DNA of 64,000 bases from Streblospio benedicti (lineage: Eukaryota > Annelida > Polychaeta > Spionida > Spionidae), in NCBI GenBank assembly GCA_019095985.1, contig CM032665.1, forward strand, positions 35,941,556-36,005,555, given 5' to 3'. The notes under the pieces were generated by a model. It did no database searches and had not been told where the DNA came from. It worked only from the letters and a program-made list of their open reading frames with translations. The position numbers and the translations under genes were made by a program. Below, in pieces: positions 26,701-41,700 of this stretch (positions are counted from its first letter, which is position 1; the number at the start of each line of letters is the position of its first letter).

Positions 26701-29700
26701 CTATTATTATTGAAATTGGAAGTCACTGACCATTTGACAATAAGCGGCAGTTGAAAACAAAAGTTCAGCTGCCCTATGGATTGTGACCGTCAGCTGTGTT
26801 TGTGACTTTATTCTAACGTCATGTTTCTTTGTATTGTCAGTGTCAGATTTAATGGCAGGGATTTGCTGACGAATTAAATATGCTTAGTAGCAGAAACAGA
26901 AATCAATCAGTTTGCTTTAAATGGAAATCCTGGTGATTGATTGCTCAACCTTTAGATATGATGTGCTCTTGCACAGAAAACATCACTGTTGGTATGCTGT
27001 GGGAAATAACAATGTTTGTTTTCACTACTGGTATATGATGAATCAAAATTACTGTTTACCACTACCATGGTATGTACAACTGTAGCTAAACTGCGTTGTC
27101 AAAAAATTGCTGAACTGTATCACACATTCACAAAACGATTCTTCACAATCTTTGTTTTCAGATTTGATTCCATTTTTTATTATTACTTGACTTTATTAGA
27201 TTGAAAAGAAGCGTCCTTGTGGCACTTAGTGACGACTGCAGCAGCCGCTGCAGTCAAAGTCATAAGTGAAATGCTTCATATTTTTACCATCATTACAAGT
27301 TTCTATGTACAGTAAGAATATTTTTGCAAGGACCAGCAGGAATTATAAAGATTGCCCATTGAGCTAATATTAAGTAAGAAAATTAATGACATGAAACAAT
27401 GCAATTAATACCATAAAAGGTAGACGCATTGAAGAGCTTACCTGGCTGGTCTCCATCACCCACCAGATAAGACGTGGCAAATTATAGCATTAATATGCTT
27501 TATCAGGTGTTGTGGACAGTTGCATGGATTTTTGTCTAGTATGCATTATGCAAAGTAACTTGTGTTATGTTGGTAAAAGCGTTTGATTGTGATAAGCCTG
27601 ACACAAATGGACATGTTTTAATGTAATTTTTCAGTCCTTTGGTCATTAACGTGAATTTATTTTTTCACAAGACCTCCCAAATCCTTTTATGGTATAAAAC
27701 GTGCATCTGATAGACGAGGCAACCTAATATTCTACCTGAACCAATGGGATAAAATCTATAGATTAACTTCACTGTCTAAAGTATTAAATGGAAAAGTTTA
27801 TTTTCATCTTAAAAATGAGCTGTAGATACTTGATTCAATCTGAAAATAATAATGGACGTAATAGGCTGTTTTGTTTTGACTTCTGACCACATCTGTCTGT
27901 TCACTCGAAATTGCCGTAAATGGCCTCTTCTGACTGGTGCTTCATGTAAACACAGCCCTCGACAGTAAGTGCTGCTACTGCCTGCGCCTGCGTGGGGGGT
28001 TTATTAATCAGTCAGCATGTGTAATCGCCTCCCCAGTGCTTTTTGTTTGACCACTGATAATGCTCCACTCACACCAAATGCTCACCTATTGATAATTGCT
28101 ATCTTAATCGGTTTCATTTTATTCCGTCATTTTTTCATAGATTACATTTTGGAATTTGAAATGCCTTATTTGAGGTTTAAAAATTTGATGTTTCACTGGG
28201 GCTACTGCAGAACCAAATCCTGATGAAGGAGGGCAGTAGCCCCGGCAAAACTTCCAGTTTTATTATCACAAATTCTTGCATCATTGATGCTGTCTCAAAA
28301 TACCGCTATTATTCTCATTTTGACCTGAGGAGGTATTGATAAAGTGAATATTTGTGATTAAATATGTTCTGCATTTTTTAAAACTTATTTTGTCTTTATT
28401 TTTGTTTTATGTTAAACTTTAAGGGTAAAAATTGTAAGCTATAATGATCTCACTAATGCCAGTAACAAACACTTGGTTAGGTCCTTTTATATTGAGATTT
28501 TTTTGTTATTGTAATTTCATTCTGTTGATGATTCAAACGCTAAAAGTTGACAAAGTCTAGCAATGGTCATCCTCCATGATAATAAGGAAGTTTGGCCCCA
28601 TCCAGTATTATTGGTGAAATTTGTTTACTATGGCAATTAAAACACTTTCCGCAAAATTCTGCTGATCACAATTACTGACCAAAACTATTGTTTGAAGGTA
28701 TAAAAATGAGAATTTTGAAGTAATACATTTACATTGTTTTTACACTAAATTAATGTATTCCTCTCCCACAATTTCCTAACAAGAAAAAAAAAATTTGATG
28801 ATGACGTGCAATCGAATGCTTTTACTTCAGTTAATGCATTCATTTTGTGTGTTTCAAGTAAAGCCTAGTTGTTGACTTGCTGCCATAAGTCAACAAATCA
28901 ATGAATTATCATTAGTAGTGGTAACGTCAGTCACATGTTAGCGGTTAGTATTGACATGAGTCATGTAAAAGGTCGTTCTCTATCAGTGTACGTACATTTG
29001 TATGTGGCTCAGAGTATGAAGTTAAACATGGCGGTCAGTTGGTGGGGAGGACTCATTGATGGATGCTGGAGAGACACATTCACTTACAATTTACGTATTG
29101 CTCAGCTTTAATATTTAAAGTTAAATATCTGATGTTGCGAGTGAATTGGTTTTTAAATGCACAATTTGAACATTGAATCGTGTATGATATGTATCAGACA
29201 TACCATAGGTCATAAGTAGCAATATGATTATTCAACTTGCAGTAAAAAGAACTATTTCATTTGATCTCACAATGGACTCGAGTTTGATGTATGTTTAGAT
29301 GTAAAAATTATATACAGTGAAAGTTTCAAAATAAAGGTTTATCAAATTGATGACATTTATTTACATAGAAAATTTGATTTCTAATTGTCTGACCTTCGTT
29401 CACTTTCAAAAGATTTATTTTATAGTTTTTCGTGGCCAGTCTCCTTAAAGGTATTTTGCATGTAAAATTTAAAAAAAATGTCCAATGGTTGCTTATTTTC
29501 AATACTATCAGTCTGAAATGTACAAGTTCGTTAAAGCACATAAAGATTGCTACTGTTGGTCATAAGTCTAGAAAGAATTAAGATTGGATGTGCTGCTGCT
29601 GCAAAAGAATTACAGAGGATTTGCTTCTTTGGAAGCAAGCCACATGCTATGAACATGGAGTTATTATAATCCCTCTTTGGACAATGATTATAGAGATTTG

Positions 29701-32700
29701 TGCTTAATGGTGTTTGTAATTGCAAAAATTGCAGTAAGGAAGTGATGAGAATGTTGGTGGACAGTGAGCATGGCGGCTGTCTGTGTGCATTAGGCCGCGG
29801 GTCTCAGCCCACCCCGGGGAGCGGCATGTGATGCGCAGCTAAAATCACATGTCATCACTTATTAGGCCTTCAACCATGAAAATTGCACGTGTTCTTTAAA
29901 AGTTCTGTAAATTTCATTGAGGTAGTTTTGCTGAATATAAAATTTATAATGTGGGTGTTTTTTTCTTGATATTTTTACAGATTTCAAAAGATTGTGAAAG
30001 ATGTAAGCAAGTACCTCCAGTCTCAGGATAAAGGTCCCTGGTCCCAGGGAAAAGTGTCAGCGTTAGAAAGGGCTCTCGGTGAAATCAGTCGCATTATGGA
30101 GAAAAAGGTTAAACACAAGATTTTTAATTTATAGTTATCTTCATATGTCACTATGTAATGATGGTTAGGCATATGATTTTTATACTATTATCGTTGTGTT
30201 GTTGATGTTTTTATTTATTGTGAAGGTCATTAGAAACTTGATCTGTCCCATATGCTTGACCATCCTTATACAGACACCAATCGGGATTGAATTTCCCCTA
30301 AGTCGTGGGACCATCATAGCAGGCAGCTGCCTCACCTACAAAGCTGCTGATCAATTACTTCTGTTAATAGGATTAACACTGATATATAGCCTAGAATGCA
30401 CTAGGTTCTCCCCAATTCAATTATTTGTTTATGTACGTAATGCAGCATCTGACATCTGTTCAAATGATACAATTTCAAAAACTAATATATACTGTAAAGC
30501 TCTTGCTCATGATTTAGATAACATTCAGAACATGAATTTTCTAGCTCATTTTGTACCAATTCAGTAGGCTAACGTAACTAGGATTCGGCCCTCGCAGAAT
30601 TTGCCCTCTATAGTCAAAGATATTCTACAACATGCATCTCCCATGAGGCTGGAGCCCATGAGCCTACACAGTACACACTTTATTTTCTCAGTATTTTGTT
30701 ATGCATTTTGTTATGAAACTTTCTTCCCACAGTTTCTGCCACGTTACTGCCACCTGTCCCACAGGTTTCGGAGTGTCAACAACCCACCCATGTTGATGAC
30801 GTTTTTGTTGCTGGTGTGTTGTAGGCGGGTGCGGGTGTGTGTGAGGCGGCGGCGAGCGCCTGGCGTGCGTGTGGCGGGCTCACCATGCTCAGCCGCCTGC
30901 TCCTTCTCATCCAGGACTCGCAGCCGGACCTGCCAACAGTCATACCTGCACGGTCAGTACGCAAAATACTGTGTGCTTTTTTTAATCCAGCCAAACCTTA
31001 AGATAATTATATATTATTATTCTCAAGAAAACCCTAACTTCCGTTTCCTGTCTGTGCGGGTCTAGCAGTGACAACAAACGCACGTGAAAACACACGTGTG
31101 CCCTATTTACGTAAACAAGATATAACGTCTGGAACGTGAAGTGTATTCCTCAACAAAGGAAAAGCAGCTTTGGCGTACAACGTTTCACGTGATTGTTTGG
31201 CAAGGCACGGCATTTGCTGTATTAACATTGGCTATTTTAAAGCCCTAGGAAACTTTTATCAGCAGCCTCTGCTCTAAAACATGTCCTGTGTGTTATACAA
31301 TGATACATATACAATGTATTTTAATTCATAACTAACAAAATCTAGCAACTTTAAGTACAGAAATATCAAGACAAAAACGGCCATATTCCCGTGCATTTAT
31401 ATGGTCATGTGTCAATGCTATCACCTCACGAGGGTGTAATTAGGTGACGTATGACGCAGGGGTTTCCTTGAAAATATATTATAATTATGGTCATATTTTA
31501 CTTTATTCCACATTGACATTTTATATTATAACACTCTATCTGTGACAAAATCCTGCATTCTGATTAGCTTAAAGCGAAAATCAGCTAGTCCATATTTCTC
31601 CATATGGACTGTCCAATAGGGGACCTGAGCCAGCAGAATCAAACAGAAAAAATGTGGAGAAAGTGGGCCTGACACCATTGAAATAATAAGGATAATCCAG
31701 CTCAAAAGTCGAAATATTTCCAGTTGTTAAAAACGGTTTTGAATTCATAAAGGACATGCACTGCCGTGCCCGTATAATTAAATAAATGGAAGAATTTTTT
31801 TTTGAATAAAATTATTATAAGGCGACCTCTAAAGTAACTGAACCTCATATAAATTCTTGAATCTAAATCTAAATAATATGGGAAAGATAAATCTACAAAA
31901 TGAGCTTTCAATTACAATATTTTGTGCGTTAATATACAAGACAACGAAGCAGCAGGCTTTCAGTGTTTCAACCTGTTGAATTGGATTTTTTCCCATCAGT
32001 GTTTTGAAAGCAACGTACCATAAAAGCATGCACGCAATTGCTTATACATCGCATATACGTCTGCTAATGCTTGCATGCTCTAAAATCCTCATTCGGATGT
32101 TGCATCAAAGAGCAGCCTTAATGCATCGTAGTCCTAAAAGCGGTGGCGGCAGCGGCAGCGGCGGCAGAGATGTCTTGGCCACGGCTGTCTTGCCTAAAAG
32201 CCTCTCATAATGGACGGTAGCTGCTGCAGGGGGCAGCTGGGGGTAGTGTGGGGGGGCAGAGACTAATGCATCGTGCCACACGGTAGCGGAGCAGGATGTG
32301 GATCGAATGACAGCCATTTCGCATGTTCCGTATCCTGCCACCACACATTAACATGGCCATACAGCCGTCAAACAATGCTATACAAGGTGCTGAGCTCAAC
32401 TGAGATTTTGTTATTGCTACCTGTGTTAATGGAATTATATTGAAAGAAAGGAAGTTCAGTTTCATTAAACGTGGGGCATATAGCTGTGTGGGCTGAATTT
32501 GATATGGAAAACTAAATATCCAAATGCTATATTTGTCTATCCATATCTTTCTGAGAACCCATTAGTATTCTAAAGCACAATATAGATTAACAGTGACACC
32601 TTATGAAAGTAAATACAAAACAATGATGGCAGCAATTTGCAATCAATTAAAAGCCTGTCTTATAACTATGATCAATTATAAACACTTAACAGCATTTAGA

Positions 32701-35700
32701 CATATTGTTTTATTTATTGTTATATAAGGTATGCATACACATCACTTTGTGTTAATGGACTCATACTTTTTTTTAGGTCACTGGTAATGGCTTGTAATGT
32801 CTTCCGATTGACGTGCAAGGGTTGCTATGACAACTGCCATTACATGCTTTTTAGCAACAAAGTGGGCTCCCTGGTAGACCTGCTTGTGCACAGGCTGAAT
32901 GTAAGTAATCTAAAGCAATGAATTTGCTTTATATTGCAGACTATATTTTCCATAAGAACTGTGACTGTATGTTGATTAAACTGCTCCAGTATGTTATTAC
33001 CCAGTGCTTATTATGTAAAGTAATTCATTTGAAAGATCACCAGAAGCAGCATTTAACCAACCTTAGTAATACGTTTACTTATAATCGATTAATATTTTAT
33101 AATGATAAATTTAAGGTTATAAGTAATACACCATTGTTACACTAGATTTGTTGTCATGCACTTTTGTACTGGCTAAAATTCCAAAACATATTCTTGAAGT
33201 GAGTTGTCCATCTAGCTTTATGAGGGCAGTTAGTAAATGTGCAACCTTCCTGTGCTTTATCATGTTAGTGGCGGGGGAATCCAAATAATCAGAGGACACT
33301 TTTACATATACTTCGGTATCTGATCTATACATAGTTGGAACTGCTTATAGATGCTCAAATGAGCTGGAAGCCTGGGACTATAATTTTTGTGCTCCAATAA
33401 GTACTTTTTTTCTCTTTTTTTTTACATAATTCTTAATTAAATCTCCCCGGACAAAGTCTGGAGGGAGATTTCTAGCTTTGCTTCTGTCTGTCCGCGTGTC
33501 CGTGTGTCTAGTTGACAAACCATTCGACTTGTTACTGAGAGCCAATATATGATAATATAAATTTTCATTGTGGGCATGTTTACTTCATTTCCACATCATG
33601 TTCCTACTGATAATCAAACTTTAAATGCCTTCGCATTGAAGGCATTCTGCATGAAATGTATTTATAATCAGTTATTCTGTTACTGTTATTGTTACTGTTC
33701 CAGTGTTATGCATGATACGGTTTTTAATATCCCAAATCAAATGCCAATAATGTTCATAAAATACATTATGTTTAATAATGGCCTTTTAATTTAGCTACTG
33801 CAAAGACAATTCTACGCTAGCTAAGAATAAAACCTTCATAAATAAAATTTATATGAAGAATTTAACAAAAATAAGCGACTAATTCATTACAAACAAAAGT
33901 ATTGTAATTGAATCATAATGCACCCCAAAATGCCAATGCATTGATATGGTGTTGTTTTTTAAATTTGAAAGTTTGTCTTGAAGGCTCAAACGAAGAGTCA
34001 AGAGAAAGCCTATGATTAGGAGGTGATGAGGAGGAATAATAGAAAAAATAGTAGCTCAAGAAGGATGTAGAATGGTGGCTGTTGATTGTTTGAGAGAATA
34101 TGAGTGGTACAATGTGAGTGAAGATGAGGATGAAAGAGATGGGGGAAATTTATGTAGGAAAATATGATGTTGAATGGTGAATGGAGGAGAGAGCAGGTGA
34201 GTGAGAAAAAGAGATATACCAGAATGGTTCTACACTGGCTTATATGCTACTAATTGATTCCAACAGTCCGTGCGACCAAAATAAACAGGCTGATTACTCT
34301 AAGACTATTTAAGCTATTGATTTGCAAATTGAATGTGTCTCGTTTGAGGAAAAAAGTACCTCTCAAAAAAATTTGTTTGTACTTTGGCCTACTTTTGACG
34401 AATTTACGACTGTTAGATATAAATACCTTGTTAACACTCTACACAGGGAAAAGTATTTGACCTATGGTCACCAAACTTCATATTTAGCTTTATTGTACTA
34501 CTCTCCAGTGCTGATTAGATTTTGGTGTACTTTGGCCTACTTTTGATGAAGTTACGATGTTTTTTTGAAAACAAATTATTACGAATTCTTGTTTATCTGT
34601 CTCCTGGGAACAGTTTATGACTTATCATCACTAAACTTGACATTTGGTATGTCTATATCACTCTACTCACGTAATTTCGTGTTTGAGTACTTTGGCCTAC
34701 TTTTGAAAAAGTTATGGAATATTCGAATAAAACTATTGTTACCAGTGCACTGGGAAAAGTATATCACCTATGGTCATTAAACTCAACAGTTTTGTTCACT
34801 ATACTAGTCTCCGCAGCTGAATTGATGTTGGTGTACTTTGGCTTTATTTTTATGAACTTATGAGCGATACATGTTAATACCTTGTTACCACTCTACAGGG
34901 AGAAGTATTCAACCTATTATCACCAAATTTCACATTTAGCTTCCTTGTACTACTCTCCAGACATGATTAGAATTTAGCGTACTTTTAATGAAGATACAAT
35001 GTGTTTTTAAATACAAATTATTACGAATTTAGATTTTCGTGTACTTTAGCCCACTTGTGATGAAGTTTAAATATGATGTGTTTTTGTTTTCATTCTGATT
35101 AGATGGATAATTACTAATTTTAAAATTGATTGACATGTAAGGGCCTGATCTAGGAGGGGGAGATTGATGGCGTTCCCGACGACTACTTGTCAACTAAGGA
35201 AGTAACAACGTAGCAAAAGATTGTGTTAATAGGCCTAGCAGCACTACAAACACATTTACGCCCTACCATAGAAATTGATACAATTTTTGATTGCTAGATA
35301 TCAAATCATTGTGCTGTGTTGCAAGTACAGAAATTTGTCCTTTACATACAACATGCTTTACAGCTGTATTTGTGCTGCTTTAGGACCTGATCCCTGCTGA
35401 CATTGCTGCATCACAGCTGCTGGGGTCGAGTGGGGGTCGGTTGCCCCATGACCCAGTGGCATGCGCCCTCCTGCACCTGCTGTCCTCCATCCTGGCGCAC
35501 CTCGCCCAGCACAGCCCAGAGCCCCCAACCGCAGCCGCCGCCTCACAGGATGCCTTCATCTCACGCGCCAACGACATTGTCAGGTACATCGGCACAAGCT
35601 CCGCCATTTTCACACTTTTGCTTTATAGGTCTGATGTTTCAAGACTAATCCTGTTGCTGAACATCGCTGATTGTTGTAACTTCTTGGGCAGCCAACACTG

Positions 35701-38700
35701 TATATGAGCGGTATCAAGCCAGTCGTTGTTATTATTGTAGTCGTCCATCCGCAATTGATTTTTGCTCAATAACAGCTTTCATGTTGTTAAGAACAATAAT
35801 ATATTGTGTTAGGCATGCTAGTTAAGTATCACAGCTGAGATCATGACTCTGGCTCTGTCTTGATGGGTCTCGCAATGAAACTTGCCATTGGCCAAATAAA
35901 CTGCCACGTCATAGGAACCCATCAAAGCCATTAACACTCTCCTAACTGAATGATATGGTTTTGTTCATCAAGGCGTTAAAAGTCATGGGGTTCGTGGAGT
36001 TGATTCCTTTTATCAATCTCCACACTAGGATTGTCCAATAAACACGTGTTCTAACAAACTTGATAGACAACTGCATGCAGATTCATTCAGGTGTGAAATA
36101 TGTGTGCTATGAAAACATTTGTTTCAGCATCGTTTATTTATCTGAAGACTCTGTATTCCATTCCATGTATTCAGATGGACTTGTACTTACCGTTTCATAT
36201 GAATGGTGGTTATGGCTGTTATATCACTTGTAGTACTGATTTCTGGCAACGCCTTATTACAGTAGAAACTCATTATTTCAAATCTGTAGGGATAGCAGTA
36301 AAATGCTCGGCAGAAATATGTCTTCAATTAGGGATTGTTCACAGAAGAGCATTGTCCTGTGACCCTTCTAATTATTGATGATATTACGAAAAACAAACAA
36401 CACACAAACATTTGGTGACTATAATTACAGTTTATTTATTATACAAAAATTTATAAGCTATCTTTAGGAACCAATACCTGTCATTTTGGCGAGACTTTTG
36501 TTTTGTTATCACATCAACGCCATGGTGGCGGCAATCACATGACAGCAGTAACAAGTAGACGGGGGGGGGGGGGGCAGTAACAAGAGGTCGAAACAATATT
36601 ATAATAAAACTAACTTTTGATTTTTTTTTTAAATTTCGGATAAACACAGCTGAAAGAAGGAAAAAGTAGAAAATTAAAATTTGTTTATAGCAGAAGTCTT
36701 GCTAACTTCCCAACAGCTTTGTATGAAAGAGCTCATGCCGTACTTATGATATTGAACAGTACACAAGTCAATTTACATGAACTTTATATTGTATTTTCTG
36801 GTTGTATATTTCAAACGTTGTATCAGTTTACCTGAACTACTGAGGTTTGAAAGATCAAGAATATGTGATAATGTTATAAACATGAATTTTAAAATGCCAT
36901 TAGGAACCAGTAAAACTCACTTTTGACGAGGTTTTCGTTCTTGAACAATAGTCTCGCCAAAAGTGAGTTTTACTGGTTCCTAATGGCATCTTAAAATTCA
37001 TGTTTATATCATGAAAGAAGGAACCCAGGATGAGAGAAGTGTGCATTCTGTGATTTGATGATGTTGTGTTGTTTGCAGCTACATCACGGCGGTGGGTGTG
37101 GTGGACAAGCTGTGCCAGCTGTTCTCGCTGGTGCGCGGGCCGCTGGATGCCGCCGCGGGGGACGCCCCCGAGCTGCTGCAGCACGCGCTCGCCGCGCTCA
37201 GCGCCGTCTGCAACATCCTCACACGCAGCAGGTCAGAACCCCGCCGCCGCCGCAGCAGAGTCCTGTACACGGAAATAGACTTTTTCGTATCATCTAGATC
37301 ACTCAGATGCTTCTTTTGAACGGAGACGTTTTAGAAGACGTTTCATCAGTTTGCATTTTGCCACCAGAAACTGATGAAGGAGAAATGTCCTCCGAAATGT
37401 CTTCGTTCAAAAGAAGCATCTGAGTAAGGATTTTATCCTTTCTTTACTAAGACTTTTTCGTATTTGTCAACTTTCGTTTTCAAATATATAGATGAATAAT
37501 CCATTAGTAATATTATTCTAGTCATATCACAATGTTCTCATATGCTTAATCGACGTGAATAAATGGCGTGTGTTGTAGGCGTAGTGCTGTGTTTGGGGCG
37601 GCTGCTGACGACCCGACCCAGCTGGTGGCGACGCTGCGGTCCACGGAGCTGGTGGGCATCGTGTCGCTCATGTACGGGCTGCTGCTGCACGCGGGGGCCC
37701 CGCCGCGGGGGTCCGGCGCCCCGCCCCCGCTCCCCCACACACCAGCCGCCGTCCTCACCGCAGGCTTCCGCATGCTCAACAGCCTCGCCGTGCTCAACCT
37801 CCCCCTACTGCAGGTACGGCCACCAGCTGGAGGCTCACGTGTGCAGGGTTTTTTAGCCAGGATGGACACCTGTTTAGTTAACACGAGAGTGCAGTTACTA
37901 CATAATTCATAATTCTTAAGGACATTTAAGGAAAAGAGGGGGGAGGGCTGTGACATGAGGGTGGGCACTTGGATGGTCGTATACGGTATCTTGCATTTAA
38001 GTCAGGTCACACATTTAGTATCAGCCTAACATTTCCCTTTAGTTTTATGTATTAAAGTAGAATATGCCCTAAAAGTCGGATTTGTCAACTCACGCTAATT
38101 GCTGATTATTACCGATGTTAGTGCTGCCCGTTCACTTGTGAAAAATGGGAGCAAAAAACAAAAACGAGTTCAAGAAATTATATTTTCTGCCAGGCAAAGA
38201 AAAAAGTTTTTTAACCTTTTGAAGTAAAATATCTCTGTTTTATCATTGTTTTTGGTAGTGTATTGTTAGGCCCTGGACATTACTAAAAAGTACTATTCAT
38301 CGTGTTTTTAGCCTGAATCTTTAATATTGCTAGTTTGTTGCATTGGTTTTGATGACAGTATCATAATGGCCTAGAGTAGACTCTTTGAATCCAAGTACTG
38401 TCCACTAGTCTAGCATGTCATTTTATTTGCAGATGAAGAGAGACAATAGTTTAGTAAGACTGTTAGCATAAATTAGGTATACTGATAATTAAATCACCCC
38501 CGTTCCGGAGGGTGATTTCTAGCTTTGTTTCTGTCTGCCTATGTCTGTCCATCTGTCCGAAATAAACAGGCTTTTACTTCTAAAAAGGGTTTTTCCTGAT
38601 GAAACAAACGGGTGTCTGCATGGCGTTCCCACCAATCACGTTCAGGGAGGAGTCACAATGTCCTCTTTCAGCTCTCACTGATTGTTGGTGTTCTGTACAT

Positions 38701-41700
38701 GTATCTGTATTGTTTTGTGCAGGGCTTTATGAGCATATGGACTGATGGTTTTGTGTGCGTTGTTCTATTATTTTGTATTTCACGTAAGGGCTTTGGTAAT
38801 ATTACAAGCGTCAGTCAACATATATTTTTTAGTTGTTGTCCACAAGATGAGGGTCTGCTAACTCATATATGATTATACTTTTAAATATATGATAAAATAC
38901 CATCCTATGCATAGGATGTTTGGAGGGAAGAAAGAGTCATATGGAAATAAAGGATGATTGGTAATAAGGGATATTGACCTAGTGCGGTTTGTGAGTTGTT
39001 ACTGCAGGGCAGTGTTTGTGGCCCCGCAGCCTTCCACCCTGCGATTCTGGTGGTGCTGCTGCCACCGACTACCACTAATGGACAAACCATGTCATGGACA
39101 AAACAGCACTTCCTGTGTATTGATTGAGGCTGCTGCTGCTTTTTAGATTTCAATGCACTAGGAAAATTCTGTTTTACTTTGTCACATTTCTAGCTTTATG
39201 TCTGCAAGTTTCTTCTAAATTTTAGAATTTAGTTGTTATTGATAATTCTTTTTGACAGAAACTGGCTGGTTGTTGATAATTCTTGTACGTTAAATTCACT
39301 CAATGCAATGATTATTCCAATATAACCGTTTGTGTTGATTAATCATATGTCACAAAAATGAATATACTGAACTTGAAAAATGATCAACAAAACTATGAGG
39401 GATATTGTGCCAGGTAACTCCCCCACAGCGGCAGCCAGCTCCGCTCATTACAATGGAAATGCAACTGTACAAGGTAAAAATGAAAATGGAATGAGCTGCC
39501 CACTTTACAAGTAAAATTACATGCTTAGTTTTTTATGTAGGGCCACAGATGGGGCATTGATGTCTTTTTAGGCATGAATATTTCAAAGATTTATTTGAAA
39601 TACCGTGTACATCGCAAAATATTGTATTTTTATTTGACTATTACATTATCATCCAAAGAAAGATGGTCAAACTAGATGTGATTAATTTTTTACTCATATG
39701 TAAATTATACATGAGCCAAAACTAAATTGTTTAATTGCAGTACTTAATTCTACTAATCCAGCAGTGCTTCTGCTAGTATCTGTTCCACGGTAGTATTTTC
39801 AAATGATACTACGGATCTTCGTTGTATAATCCCAGATCTGAGGAGCGATATCTTTGGGATAAAGTATAAGAATGATGAAAAGGGTGGCTTGAAAGGTAAT
39901 TACTTTTGGCTTGAAATTAAATTGAACCGTGCTTTGACCATGCAATAATTATAAAAAGAAATGCACCTATGGAGACTGTGTTGGAGAGCAGGCTGAGTGG
40001 GTAATTCGGCTGCTGCCGCTGCTGCCACATTCAATAACTTACACGGCTTACTACTTAGAGATGATGGTGGTGGCAGCGGTGCGGGTTACATGTGTATATG
40101 CCCATCCACAACCACCAGTGGCCCGCACTCCCTCCTCTTAACAGTCTGTCACCTCCACATCAGACCAGAATAGGGACACCACGTCCAACAAGACACAGCC
40201 AGATAGTGAGAAATGAAACTAAGGAGTACTGATTATTTAAATGCTACTAATTGTGCACGGTGTAACACAAAGTGATATTCGCACATCATGTTCAGTTGCG
40301 TTGCTCGTAATTAAGGCCTATTTTATTGAGATGGAGTTTGAATTAATCCTGCATTATTTCTCACTCAAAGTAATTATGGATAGAAGGTTAGGAATTAAGT
40401 GTCAATATGCTTTAATTAGGAATTTAGTGAAGTTAAAAGATTGGTAATGTAATTTGCATGATCATAAGAAAACATTAAGTTTATTTTTCATGAAATTGGA
40501 TTGTTTGACACATTTCCAATGTTGGACATAAGACGAAAAAAAGTTTGTATAAATTATCTTTGATAACTATACGAAAACAATAATGATTCCCAACAGATTT
40601 TTGTCTCCAAATGTCAATACATTTTGTGGCTGCGTGATGCCATTTGGAAGTGAAGGTCGTAAATAAGGCATTGAAAAGATACACAATAGGTTTACATGTA
40701 CTGTTTATTTTTGGATAAAAGCCCATGGACGTTTTTTGTTAAAGTACTGTTTTGGGTCATTTTTCAATTTGAAAAAAGATTCACTTACAGATCCATGGGC
40801 CTGTGATTGAAACACATGCCCAGTTGAACACAATCATTTTTTGTGGACAATAATATTCTGTGGCCATGGCGTCTTAAGTGCAGACATACAGTTTTCTACT
40901 ATCTAGCTGGGTGATGTCGAATGACATGTGCATGAAGCTTTTACATGTACCTCTTCACATGAATGGTGGACCAGCTGTCATATCACTTCTAAAAATGATT
41001 TCTAACTGTTCATTATTATTAACCTAGATATCACAGAGTGGTAACCTTGTAAAATCATATTTCTAAAAAATATTTTTCTTTCTGAAAGTCAGCCATAGTC
41101 ACAAATTGGTGGTCTGTATGACTAATGCTGTAGATGAAATTTGTGGTAGTTCTCGTTGAGTTGTCTCTGTTGAAATTGACTTTAGTTGAGTCCTTTAAGT
41201 TGTATATATAATTTGCTGAAAATGGGGCTTAAGCACTGAAAAAAGTTAAAATGTATCAATTTTGTAATTTAGTTTGATATTTTATTAACAGCCGAATAAG
41301 AGGATACCCGATGATTTATCCTGTGTTTGTGTGTTGTAGACGTGTCTGGGTGCGGAGGGTGTGTCCCTCGAGCTGCGCCACATCACCAGCTACCTGCTGT
41401 GGTACTGCTCCCACCAGGCCGCCGCCGCCGAGGGCGACGCCGACCGTCACCATGGCAACGATGATGAGCTGCTGCATGAGGTCATCCTCACCATCGGCTA
41501 CTTCACTGTGCTGCACCCCGACAACCAGGTAACTCAACCGACAACCAGGTAACTCAACCGACAACCAGGTAACTCAACCGACAGTCGTAAAGTCTACAAA
41601 TGTGGCGGTTGGGTTGGTTATGAGAATTGATTAGATTCTGGTTGTTTTTATATGAAATTATGCTAAATTCAGTAAGCTTCAGATTAGTCATGGGGTAGTA

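Noticed and set aside
30196-30567. 123-codon open frame in intron 20
   Set aside because: Composition typical of chance translation of AT-rich DNA; no family motif; exons 20 and 21 join in phase 0 around it.
32130-32350. GC-rich overlapping frames on both strands near 32100-32465
   Set aside because: Frames are shadows of GC-rich non-coding DNA; no conserved protein and no splice sites in phase with exons 21 and 22.
36140-41010. Weak similarity between 36140-36260 and 40890-41010
   Set aside because: Only a few short words are shared; too degraded to call a repeat family by eye.
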